A program made the translations under genes and the position numbers. From Agaricus subrufescens (taxonomy: Eukaryota > Basidiomycota > Agaricomycetes > Agaricales > Agaricaceae): DNA of 64,000 bases. The stretch covers positions 1,054,001 through 1,118,000 of the forward strand of contig CM057062.1 in assembly GCA_029945375.1 (NCBI GenBank). The letters run 5' to 3'. Shown here piece by piece: positions 1 to 10,255 of this stretch (position 1 is its first letter; every line of letters begins with the position of its first letter). A model generated the notes under the pieces. That model saw nothing but the letters and a program-made list of their open reading frames with translations. It had not been told where the DNA came from and did no database searches.

Positions 1-233
1 GAGTTCTGGGAGTGCATTGGATATCCAACAGCTGATGCGTTAGAAATATCAGAGACCAGTTCCAGCGCTGGCTCTGAGAAGGGACGGAAGGACAACGCTG
101 AACAAGCGCTAGAGTCAGAGGGACAGATGACACTTGGATCATCATGCAGGCGTGGTGGAGACATGTTTGGTGAACGCGAGCGTGAACGGCGGAAACGCAG
201 AAAGCGGGGAAGGCGGAGTGAGATATCTGGCAT
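1..233 (-). CDS. First exon of an NLR-like (NACHT family) protein, cut by the window edge
   Basis: The minus strand is open from an ATG at 233-231 to base 1 (77 codons). The translation begins MPDISLRLPRFLRFRRSR, followed by a Ser/Pro-rich stretch. This matches the first-exon leaders of the two complete NACHT genes at 4559 and 8487, which begin MPAF-F--PRF-RL-RS. The exon would continue left of the window, because the complete first exons are 453 and 495 nt long. The plus strand is also open here (1-318), but that frame shows only runs of Arg/Glu/Lys and no family resemblance, so it is read as a shadow. The function (NLR-like receptor) is inferred only from the shared leader and strand. Confidence 0.6.
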   Translation of the reverse strand, partial: MPDISLRLPRFLRFRRSRSRSPNMSPPRLHDDPSVICPSDSSACSALSFRPFSEPALELVSDISNASAVGYPMHSQN

Positions 234-1610
234 TGAAAATCGTTATCAGGAGAGGAGAGGAAGGATTACCGCAATAGACATCAGAAAGACATCAGAAGGA
301 CACCAGAAAGACACATGACCGTGGCGGTTGATGGTCTCCACAGACTCGGTGCCATAGACGCCCATGGTCAGAAGAGGGCAAGAGGCTTCTTAACGACTAC
401 AAGTAGTAGGAAGGAGTCCTGCATCAAGCGCAATGTCAAACCACGGAACAAGTTTCCTACGCCGTTGTTCACTGGCTTTATTCAAATCCGTTTCACACCT
501 CGAAGTCTGAGTTCTTCAATGGTGAGCAAAAACGATCTCAAGAATCAGGAATGGTGCTAGTCCAAACCTACCAGATTGTCCACTTATTCAATACAAAAGA
601 CCTGTCTACCTCAATGAGGGACGATCCAACGAGAGGCACAACAGCATTATCAACCGGACTTTCATAACTCTCCAACCTCAGAACTCTGAACGACAGAAAT
701 CTGTAGTATACTACACGGTACTCCCAAGTGCCCTACGCTCCTCCCGCTAATGGAAAAGCCAAATCCAATAAGCCCATTCCGATACACTATCCTTCAGATC
801 AACAAACCAGACTTCATTGAACTATCCGGAGCTGACGAACAGAAGTGGCAGTGGTGCCATGTACGGCTTGTCCGGAGGTATAAAGCGTAGAAGATAAGCG
901 CGACTGGACAACACAGGGGGAGGAGTGAGATATGGGAAATGAGAGACCTGTATCGAAGCGGGGAATTGCCAGAGGTGCCTTCAGTGACCAGGAAGATGGG
1001 AGGTTAAGGCGCAAAAGATGATGGCTCTGGCAGCCAGACGGACACATAATAAGGAGCAGGGACTAAAGTAAAGCTCATCTGAGCTGCGCGGCCAACGACT
1101 GCACACACAGGCGGGAACGTGCAGTTTATTTATAGACAACGCCTCCGCCAGTCAATAATGATCAGCGCTCTCCCGACAGTATCTTTGGAACCAGGGGGGC
1201 GAACCGAGTACTCGACTGACGATGCAAAACAATACGGTAGTCTATTCGTGCAACCTATAGTTTGTCAAAAACTATTTTACGCTCTTCCCACGTGTTAAAA
1301 TACTCCATCACCGACGGTAACAAACAATTGTGATCTCTTTTTTCTTATGGTCTATTTTAAACTTTCTTATTCCACATATTGCCGTTTACCATTTCCCTCC
1401 TATCAAAGTACTGTACAGTTTTATTTCATGGCTTACTGAGCACTGATATTCCCTGAACCTTAAAACTTACACCTCAGTGATAAGCAAGTCATCGTTATCG
1501 CTGAGGTGAGTAACGTACGAGTTTCTAGTATATCCCAGTACTCATGTCACATAGCTATTGTTCTTTAGGTATTTACTTATAGTGATAAACAAGTTATCGT
1601 TATCGCTGAG
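234..1610. other. Intergenic, no recognised gene
   Basis: Only short open frames without family signal are visible. The stretch should contain the promoter of the minus-strand NLR exon that ends the window on the left. Its right end holds a hairpin-like repeat pair, listed separately. Confidence 0.5.
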
Positions 1611-1623
1611 CTATTGTTCTTTA
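1472..1623. repeat. Duplicated hairpin motif next to the NLR stop codon
   Basis: A motif of the form AGTGATAA-CAAGT-ATCGTTATCGCTGAG occurs at 1475-1505 and, with two substitutions, at 1581-1610. The first copy is an imperfect palindrome: CCTCAGTGATAA at 1472 can pair with TTATCGCTGAGG ending at 1506. Each copy is followed by the 13-mer CTATTGTTCTTTA, at 1555-1567 and 1611-1623. The second 13-mer contains the last codons and the stop of the NACHT gene. This looks like a small tandem duplication covering the 3' end of that gene. Its function is unknown. Confidence 0.6.
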
Positions 1624-4559
1624 CCGCGACACCAAAACCAGTAAGTCCACTCGGAAATACCATCCTCCGGATCCAAAATCCGCAATTCTACAACATATGC
1701 TCCCGTCGACGTAAACAAAGTTGGGACACTAAGATCCGGGGATCGGATAATGGAGCTCTCCAGATGGCGTTCAAACCGAGAAGCGCAAAAATCGCAAGAA
1801 TTACACCATTTGGCTTGGGACATGCCGGAGGGCACGTGGTCATTCCCATGGAAAGAAGTCACCCATTGCTGATCCATTCCTTCTTCCCATTCGCCTTGAC
1901 GTTGATGCTGCACAACGCTATTTCAATGTATAATATCGTACACGAATAATTTACTTACATTACAAGATCGATGCCAAGGGTCTGACAACGCGTCGGTTGT
2001 AACAGGGCGATAGAATTGAAATTTGATGTCATAGGCAAGTATCTTTGAAGCATCAATCAAACTGAGAGGCATTCCCTTGATTATACCTTGTTTCATGTAT
2101 ACATCACGGAGAGATTCAACTCCCTGAACGGCTTCAGTCATACAAAGGCACAGAGGGAGGGTTGATAGATTACTCACAAATACCAAATCACGCAATTGAA
2201 AGTACGGGAAAGTACCCTCATAACTCTGGAACCGAGTGGTTAAAAGCCGAATGGAGGATTCAGTCTGAACGATAGCATCCCGACGCTTCACTCCAGTTGT
2301 GACTTCTGTAACGGCCACTTTATACATTTGTAACCTCGTTTCGTCGTCACTCCAGTCACTTTTTGAATCAACCAACCATGTAAGCGAAATCTTGTCTGTG
2401 GTGCCGGGAACGCGCATGAGGGTTCCAAAGAAAAATAGTTCGTAGTCCATGTCACCAACGTCAACGCCATCAGGAGCCTCTACTAAGATCCTGAATGCAC
2501 ATTCATATTTGAGCTGTCGACCTTCTATTTTGATATCGCGGGAAAACCCAGACCGCGTAAAGTCGGATACGTAGTCGATGAATGACTTGTGGAACGGCTG
2601 AAGCTCCTTTTGATGGGCTTGTTCGCGTTTGGGCACAGACAAAACAGAGCGGAGATGATTGAGTGCGGCGTAAGCCTCATCGATTGTCATCCCTAACCAG
2701 TTACAGAGCAAAACAAAATTCTGTCGACCTTTGGTGTACACACCCCAGTCTGATGCCAATGCGAGTAAGAGTTTGCGGGTGTTTATCATGATTTTCGGGG
2801 GAACATTCGAGAGTACTCGAGCGTATAATGCATCAAGCGAGGCCAGTGGGTGGTCTTCCCGTGCCACACCTTTCATCATATGGTTGTCAATGACATTGAG
2901 GACGTCGGAGAACTGCGAAGCTGGGCTACCGACAGCAGAATCACCGATGTACCTGATAGCTGTTTGCGCATATGCGAATAGCCCACCAGCAGCACTCGCG
3001 AGTTTCCACAAATCCCGCTCCTCAGGCCACTCTGGATCTAGTGAATCTGAGGCCTCTTTGATCTCGGTGAGCTCATCGCGAAGGTAACGTTCAACATCTG
3101 CACGGGCCTCATCAGAATTCACCGGGATTTCCTCCTGCTCAAAAGCCGGTATCACTTTGTGACGGGAGAAGAATGAAGTGATGTGTGGCTCAGGCCGGCT
3201 AGCAATGAGCCATATGATAGGCGAAGAAGGATACTGAAGGCAGAATTCAGAGATAAGATGGAGGAGCTCTTGCTGTGTACCCAAGTTATTGCATTCATCA
3301 AGGCCATCGATGATGATCAAGACGCGGCCGGCAGCGCTCAGCTGTGGGTGGTGGATGAAAGGTTCAACAATGAATTTATTGAACTGGACTGGCATCGACG
3401 ACTGAAGGAGCGACGGGTCTTGGGTGATCTCGCGTTCAATGAGCTGACGATACGCCTTGGATTTGGCAGCAAATTGGTACGACATAGTAGTGATGGCCTT
3501 TGCTCCATCATAACGCCCGTTGATAGAAAAGAAGACTGACGCGTGGCAGGTCACTGCGAGATTTGGAGATTCGGCAACGTTCTGCAAGATGGCCGACTTG
3601 CCCACTCCAGCAGCACCGACGACCCATCGCATCTTTTTGACGCCGTTGCAGGTGGCGATGAACTGCAGGCACCGATCGAGGATGGCCAAACGAGTGCCAG
3701 GATGACATCGCGGTGGTGGATAACGAGAGGATGAATCGAATGCGGCTCCAGGTATCGTCTCTTTCAGGAGATCTTTCATGACTGAAAAAAAATGATTAAT
3801 GGAAGTAATAAAGCGTCAACCTTACGTACATTGGCTCGACGTAGCAATATTGACTAGAATGCGCACAATCAGAGTAGATTAGCTAAGCATGCGAAAGGAA
3901 GCTTACCGTTGCTTTCGATAAATGTTGGCGCAATCATGGTAAAATCGTGAGCGTGGTCCAATATTCTTTGACCTTGCTGTTGCGATTGAGTCGAAAATTG
4001 GCTCGAACTTCCCTACGCAAGTTCAGCCTTTGTATTCCTAATTGAACTCGTAGACAAAACTCACAGTGAAGTTCTGAAAATCCAGAGATCGTTGGGAAGA
4101 TGTTGCTAATGAGCGCGGCGAATTCACCAGCTGCATGGACTCCGGGATTATTTCGGAGCTCATGGGATTGAGAGGACACGAGAGCTGAGCCCGTGGTTGG
4201 GTTATTGAATCTTGCAGGTTGTGAACCTGTGATGGATTAAGACCGGCTATGTTGCTCGTTCTGGTTGGTGGCTGCGTTTGCGGCACCAGGCTGACCGTGC
4301 TCAGCGGTACACCGTCTCCAAGAAGTCCGGCGACATGTTGACGATCCCTCGAAGTCTGAGGAGCCAACGAACGAGAAGCGTTGGCAGCCGGGTTCACGTC
4401 TTGTTCTAGTACATAGATCCTGGATGAAGGGCGAGAGGATGAAGGAAGAGGAGCATTGAGAGTCGCTGTGTCGTCATGAGTGACCAGTGGAGATGGCTTT
4501 CCTGAGCGTGAACGGCCAAGACGAGGAAATCGAGGACAGTGGAACAAGAAAGCTGGCAT
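1611..4559 (-). CDS. NACHT domain NLR-like protein, 884 aa, six exons
   Basis: Likely a STAND NTPase of the fungal NLR type, a cytosolic non-self or stress receptor by family analogy. Exons: 4559-4065, 3976-3907, 3853-3830, 3781-2178, 2123-1959 and 1907-1611. All junctions are GT-AG and phases agree. The NACHT P-loop GAAGVGKS ends near residue 259 (Lys about 258), and Walker B LIIIDGLDEC lies near 352-360. A conserved FHKSFIDYVSDFTRSGFS segment follows. No WD40, TPR or ankyrin repeats are visible; the C-terminus instead has a Cys cluster (CNSCDFC) and a WTYWFW tail. The N-terminus is a basic leader plus a Ser/Pro-rich linker, then HDFTMIAPTFIESN from exon 2. The start was chosen by match to the paralogous leaders. 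The 54-nt intron 2124-2177 is in frame, so retention would still give protein. The paralog at 5606-8487 aligns exon by exon. Confidence 0.85.
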
Positions 4560-4858
4560 CAGAACGATGGGGGACAAAGGAGAAAAGAGAGTTACCTGGT
4601 GATGATCCCTGATATTTGCTTCATAGGAGGAACGTGTGTTCCTCACATAGGCAGCTCGCGATTGCAACGTGTCCGTTAAACTTGGGAAAGACGTTCGTAT
4701 CAGGGTGAGCCATCTCTATTCTCGATGTTTATGGGCCATAAGCATGAAAAAGTGCAAATCTTCGATAGTATTCGCTACCTCAGAAATGCACAGTCAGGAC
4801 CATAAGCCGACCGACGAATCCATGTAGACAGTATAAAGTTCGAGGGTTAGGGTGTGAT

Positions 4859-4984
4859 CTATTTATAAACCTGCGGCATTCTCTCGGCCATCTCCCGGCC
4901 GCTCCGAGTGCAACATTCATACCTACGCAGGTGTGAACGGTGGAAATGTAGAAACCGAGGACGGTGAAATGAAAATGGAGGCAT
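4859..4984 (-). pseudogene. Orphan relic of the NLR leader exon
   Basis: A minus-strand ATG at 4984 opens a 41-codon frame beginning MPPFSFHRPRFLHFHRSH. This is a clear match to the leaders at 233, 4559, 8487 and 63742. After about 20 residues the similarity stops, and the frame ends at a TAG at 4861-4859, just at the TATA-like box of the neighbouring NACHT gene. No NACHT domain follows in this register. The simplest reading is a partial tandem duplicate whose body was lost or replaced. It could alternatively be an upstream alternative first exon of the 1611-4559 gene. Confidence 0.55.
4861..4867 (-). promoter_or_regulatory. TATA-like box upstream of the first complete NACHT gene
   Basis: Read on the minus strand this is TATAAAT, about 300 nt upstream of the chosen ATG at 4559. 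The distance leaves room for a 5' UTR. It overlaps the 3' end of the orphan leader relic, so the match could also be chance in AT-rich sequence. Confidence 0.3.
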
Positions 4985-5605
4985 CAAGAAGTTGTGGTAG
5001 AAGGGAAGATCATTGGTTAGCGCTTTAGCCTAGCCTAATATCGCTTAATAGTAATCAATCCGGCATTTGGCGAATGTCAAGCTTCCGCTATATTTGGCAC
5101 AACAGACGTCCAAACGAGGACGAAACATTTCCGCCCCCGAGGTATACGAGCTATTGGTGTAATGTTCATTCAAATATATAGAGAAGTTGACTCACTGGTG
5201 AGGATGGCGTCAAGTTCGACTTGTGATTCGAGGCTGTCCCTCGAGTGACAACACCACTCTACGCTCTCTTTTTTTCACCATCCTCCTTTCTGTATCCTGT
5301 ATATTGTCATGAAATGCTCCCGTCCATCTCCCGTCCATGTTAAATAGCCAATTGTAATACGAGAATACTCTGCCTTGGCAAAGATTGAATTAGAACCTTT
5401 CCATCGAAATATGTGGGAGTCGTCAAGGAACTATTCTCTAGTCATCTTACTTGCTATGCTTCTCCATCATGCTGTACGCCAAACGTGCTCAATTCCGCGA
5501 ACTCGCTAATAATTATCCCATGTTTCTACTACTTCATTCGTTCGCTCGCACCCGATACGTTCAAATATACAACAACAAACCGTACTCTACTGTAAATTAT
5601 ACACC
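4985..5605. other. Intergenic between the two NACHT genes
   Basis: No gene is recognised. The segment lies downstream of the 5606-8487 gene and upstream of the leader relic. Small open frames on both strands have no family signal. Confidence 0.5.
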
Positions 5606-8487
5606 TCAATTCCCCTCTTCTCCTTCCCCCCCACCAAGTTCTCGATCATACCAAAACCTATAAACCCACTCCGACCCACCATCCTCCTCCCCAACGAATC
5701 GAAATTCCACACAGCAACGCCCAGTAGAAGTCAACAATACCGGCATAGTACAATCCGGAGATCTAGTCTGCACTGTCTCAAGTTGACGGCGAAGCCGACG
5801 AGAGCACGAACTGCAATCGCGCATAAAGAATGTCGTCACCCAGGTTTGGTCCTTTCCACCACCCCACTCGCCTGTACGAATATGCTGCACACCAAATGAT
5901 TCAATGCGCTTTGGAAAAAATTAACGTTAATACACTCACGGTACAAGATGAATCCCAGGGATTTGATAGATCCGTTACAGTTGTCTTAGGACGACAAAAC
6001 TGCAACTGGACTCCACCAAACACATTTGAGGAACCAATCATACCGAGGGAGGTTTGTTTCAGGATTCCCAGCGTCATAAATTCATCACGTCGAGAATCAG
6101 CCTTATGTATAATTTCAGCCATAAAAATCACGAAACAAAAACAAATTGCAGAACACTCACAAACACCGAATCACATAACTGATAATATGGAAAACCGGGA
6201 TTATAGTACCGAAACCGAGTGGTCAAGACACGAATACAAAACTCATTCTGGAATGTCGGGTCTCCACGTATCATCCCTTTCACGACCTCTCCAATAGCGA
6301 GTTTATACATCTTCAGCCTCGTTTCATCATCGCTCCACCCGCCATTTCCATCAGCTAGCCACGTAAGTGAAATGTTATTTCCTATACCAGGACCGCAAGC
6401 GAGAGTGCCATGGTATAGTCCATAGCTTATATCGTCAAAATCAACACCATCCGGTGCCTCCTTTAATATTCGTAATGCGCATTGAGTTGTAATCTGTTGA
6501 GCGTCGGATTTGACGTCAGCAGAAAACCCAGATCGCGTAAAGTCACATATATAGTCGAGGAATGATTTATGGAACGGCTCGAACATTTCTTCATAAGCTT
6601 TATCGCGCCTGGGAACACGGAAGACAGAACGAAGGTGGTTGAGAGCCGCGTAGGCATCGTCAGGAGTCATGCCTAACCAGTTGCACAATAAAATCAAGTC
6701 TCCAACGTCGTTATACCAGAGATACTGGACCCAGTGGGTAGCCAATGCCAATAAGAGCTTTCGGGTGTTTATCATGATTTTCGAGGGAATCTTTGATAGG
6801 ATTCGTGCATATAATGCATCGAGAAGGGCTAGCGGATGCTCTTCCCGCGGGATATTGGTCATGAGATGCCTGTCAATGATGTTCAGAACGTCGGAGAGTT
6901 GCGAGGCCGGGCTCCCGACAGTAGAATCGCCGATATACTTGGCAGCTGTGTGCGCGTATGCAAATAATCCACCAGCCGCATTTGCGAGTTTCCAACAATC
7001 TCGTTCATCAGGCCACTTGGGATCGAGCACATCTGATGCCCTTTTAATCTCTGTCAGCTCCTCACGAAGATATCGTTCGACGTCAGCACGAGCTTCATTA
7101 GAGTCTACCAGAATTTCCTGTTTTTCATACACAGGTGCCATCTCATCTCGAGCGAAGAAAGAAGTGATGTGTAGCTCAGGGCGACTGGCGATGAACCATA
7201 CAATGGGTGACGAAGGACACGTGGTGCAGAAGTCGGAGATGAGACGCAAGAGCTCGATCTGAGTGTGCGAATCGTCACATTCGTCAAGGCCATCAATGAT
7301 GATTGAGACCCGACCGGTCGAGTTCATTTGGATGTGGCGAGTGAAAGGTTCGACAATAAATTTGTTAAATTGGACTGGCATCGATGATTGGAGGAGGGAC
7401 GGATCTCGTGTGATCTCGTCTTCTATGAGCCGACGGTACACCTCAGATTGAACAGCGAGTTGGTAGCAGATGGTTACCACGGCTTTTGTTGTGTCATTAC
7501 GCCCAAAGACGGAAAAGAAGATGGAGGCACGAAAGGCCAATGGGAGAGTGGGAGACTCAGCCACATTCTGCATGATAGCCGACTTCCCGACTCCAGCTGC
7601 GCCAAACACCCAGAAAATCTTTTTTATGCCATTGCAGTTGGTGATGAAAATCAGGCACCGCTCAAGGATGGTCAAACGAGTACCAGGATGACACCGTGGG
7701 GGCGGGTGACGAGTGGAAGAATTAAACGCAGCTCCAGGTATCGTCTCCTTTAGGAGGTCTTTCATAACCAGCAAAATAATATCAGCGAAAGCAATGTAAG
7801 AGAAATATCCCCTACATTGGTTCGAGGCGGTCATAATAACTGAGAGGAGTGTATGTTCAGTGTAGATAAATCGATTATGCACAGGGAATCTGACCGTTGT
7901 TAAACGTCGGTCCTGTCATGATAAAATCGTGAGCTTGGGTTAGTATTCCTTGTGGTCGTGGTGACTGTTAGTTGAAAGGTTGCTGTCAGTCTTTCACCTT
8001 TTAGCCACGTTTGAATCCCGTGTGCGAAACTCACAGTCAGATGAAGACCGTCCAAAGATTTCCAGGATGATGTTGGCAGCGAACATTGGGAATGTAGAGG
8101 TATCTGGAGCTGTGGTTGTTCTATGAAGCTGGTGAGATTTGGGTAGTATGGCAGATGGGTGGAGCGTCGGATACCTGGGCTCTCGGAGCCGAGCTGGTAC
8201 GCCGAGTCGAAGCGAGAACTACTACTAATTGGGGTGACTGGCGATGCCTGCGAGGGTTGGCTACTGGAGACCTGTGGTGCTCTATCTCTAAGTGGGTGTC
8301 CAGCGGAGCTCTGAAAGTCGATCGGTTTCCCCGCAGTTGGAGAGGGATGAGAGCACGGGGCTGAAAGGCCAGAATAATGTGAGCCAGCTACGCCATCGTA
8401 AATAGCCGGTTGTGATTGGTCGTTAGAGAGTAGATGTGAGCGGTGAAGGCGAAGAAACCGAGGCCAATGGAACGAGAATGCAGGCAT
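5606..8487 (-). CDS. NACHT domain NLR-like protein, 880 aa, five exons (paralog with an exonised intron)
   Basis: Paralog of the 1611-4559 gene, with the same layout. Exons: 8487-8035, 7964-7895, 7839-6161, 6101-5940 and 5884-5606; phases agree. The leader MPAFSFHWPRFLRLHRS is followed by a Ser/Pro-rich linker, HDFIMTGPTFNN from the 70-nt exon 2, the P-loop GAAGVGKS (Lys about 260), Walker B SIIIDGLDEC, and FHKSFLDYICDFTRSGFS. The last exon carries CSSC and a WVYRFW segment like the paralog. No repeat domain is seen. Exon 3 fuses what are two exons in the paralog: positions 7815-7768 align with a 48-nt intron there, but the 3' AG is missing and the sequence is open in frame. By family analogy it is an intracellular STAND receptor; the ligand and effector are unknown. 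Confidence 0.85.
7768..7815 (-). other. Former intron now read as coding sequence
   Basis: The 48 nt begin with GT at the position of the paralog's 48-nt intron (3829-3782), preceded by the same CCAAT exon end. The paralog ends in TTTTTTTTCAG, whereas this copy ends in TTTTGCTGG, so there is no AG. The length is a multiple of three and there is no stop. Sixteen extra residues, including a hydrophobic run, would therefore be inserted just before MKDLLKET. Confidence 0.65.
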
Positions 8488-9058
8488 TGAGAACGCTGGA
8501 GCACGAACACTGCATTGTTGGAAAAGCACACGCTTTTTATAGAAACGTTATCTCCCTCATCTCCCTCCGACCCTTTTCTGTGCCTTTGAGCACTGCGGTG
8601 CCCGCTGTATTTTTGGTTTCACTTGCAGGCCATAGCAGATCAATGCAAAGTGCATGATAGGTAGCGAAGTAGTGAGACCGGTGCCTTCCAGGGGGCGGAT
8701 GGCGTTAGAGTACAATCCCTGTTCGGCAAGGCTCCGAAGTAATATCAATTCTGGGTTTTACCTTTGTTTGGCAACCCCCCCGAAAGGACACAAATCAAGG
8801 ATCAAGCGTGTTGCGATCACGCCGGCCGAACTTCGCATTGCACTGACCTCCTCCACCAGCATTTGTGGCAACACCGACCTTCGGTGACCCGGGGGGGATC
8901 CTATTCACCAAAGCGACGTGGCTTGATCACTTCGATTCGTGTCCTCCTTGAAGAGGCTTGGGTCTTTCTGGACGACTTCCCTCTCAACTCGCCTTCAACC
9001 TCCAAGATTTCCTGACTACGCGTCGAATCCCTCTGAAACTCACGTCTGCGAATCGGAC
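8488..9058. other. Divergent intergenic region between the NACHT gene and the RRM gene
   Basis: This 571-bp segment separates a minus-strand start from a plus-strand start and should hold both promoters. Apart from the TATA-like box at 8534-8541, no further motif is clear. The open frame upstream of 9059 is probably 5' UTR read-through. Confidence 0.5.
8534..8541 (-). promoter_or_regulatory. TATA box of the second NACHT gene
   Basis: TATAAAAA on the minus strand lies about 47-54 nt upstream of the ATG at 8487. This spacing is typical for a TATA element with a short leader. Confidence 0.45.
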
Positions 9059-9982
9059 ATGTTCAATCAATCGCATGTACAACGCCTGCAAGCTGCCGCA
9101 GCTGCTCGACTCAACAACTTCCATGGTCCGAAGCGCCAATTGCTTGGCAACAAAGCCATTCCTGCCCCTGCGTGGAAGCCCAACTTGGTCAACAACGTAA
9201 ACAATGCGAACGGAACTACAGCAAAAAAAGGGAAGGAACCGGGTAGTAAGATTTTGTTGACCAGATTGCCAGTTGACGTGACTCCGCTTGAGGTTGAGGT
9301 GAGCTGCTCAAAGATCTTGTCTTCACTTGCCTAAATCTTGCTTGTAGGACTTGTTCAAGAAAACAGTGGGACCACTGACGGACATGTTTTTGGTGTATAA
9401 TAGTCAGGGCAAGTCAAAGGGAATGGCTGTCGTTACATTCGCTCGCCCAGGAGATGCTGCTCTCGCGCGACAGAAGTATGATGGAAAGTTCGTGGACGGC
9501 CGTACGTATATCATGGTCTTCTTGGCTGCCGATCTGCACGCTCAAACTCTCTTCTCATTGACAGGAAAGGCGATCAAAGTTGAAATCGTCTATGATGGTA
9601 TTCCCGGTCCAGTGGATCAAGAGCCCCCTGTCGTTGCTCCTGCATTATTGGGTCGCTTAGGGGGAAAGATTTCTGATGAGCCAGCTTACTCGAACGCATC
9701 ATCGTCGAAGCCTGTACTTACATTGTGCGTATCTCCTCATCAATCCTCTCTTACCCGTCCTGACACCTGCCACACAGACAACAAAGAACTCAGCCACCAG
9801 CTGTTCCACCACGGCGCATTCGACAAAAGAAAGGCCCCAAACGACTGAAGAAGAAACAACTCGCAGGGAATAGCATTATGGGTCGCGTAGGTGGGCACGT
9901 TGTCAAAACACCCATGTCGAAAGACGATTTGGATAGAGAGATGGAGGATTATCGAGCTGGGGCCATCGGAATTGCCGTCTGA
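9059..9982 (+). CDS. Yra1/ALYREF-type mRNA export adaptor, 252 aa
   Basis: Likely nuclear RNA-binding adaptor that links the TREX complex to the export receptor. Exons: 9059-9298, 9348-9501, 9565-9724 and 9778-9982, with introns of 49, 63 and 53 nt; phases agree. One RRM spans roughly residues 66-150: RNP2-like ILLTRL, RNP1-like KSKGMAVVTF, then a KFVDGRKAIKVEIVYDG ending, as in Yra1/REF proteins. After a proline-containing linker comes a basic RRIRQKKGPKRLKKK stretch. The C-terminal box SKDDLDREMEDYRA matches the conserved REF C-terminal motif that contacts the DEAD-box helicase. The start at MFNQSHVQRL was preferred over an in-frame upstream ATG because the upstream part has no family resemblance. 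Length is normal for fungal Yra1 proteins. Confidence 0.85.
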
Positions 9983-10255
9983 TCACCCGGTCATTTGATT
10001 CTTCTTTTCCGTTCTTTTGTGGCTCTCGTTGCGACTCTCGTGTTTCGTCTGCTTTCTCTTTGTATTTTTTTTTCGTGTCGATGGTTGTCGGTTGTTTGAA
10101 ATGGATATTCTCGCTAATGTCATAATTACGTAATAATTAGATTCAATGCTCGGTTATCTACCTCGACCCCAGACTCATACCACCGAAGACTGATCCAACC
10201 CCTCAGCACGACCCGCGATCCCAGTTTCTTCGATACTATAGCCGGTACATAGCCT

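Noticed and set aside
1..318. Plus-strand open frame of 105 codons from the left edge
   Set aside because: It is antisense to a minus-strand frame whose first 18 residues match the NLR leader; the plus translation is a charged, low-information shadow.
5830..6297. Plus-strand 155-codon open frame
   Set aside because: It overlaps confirmed exons of the minus-strand NACHT gene in antisense.
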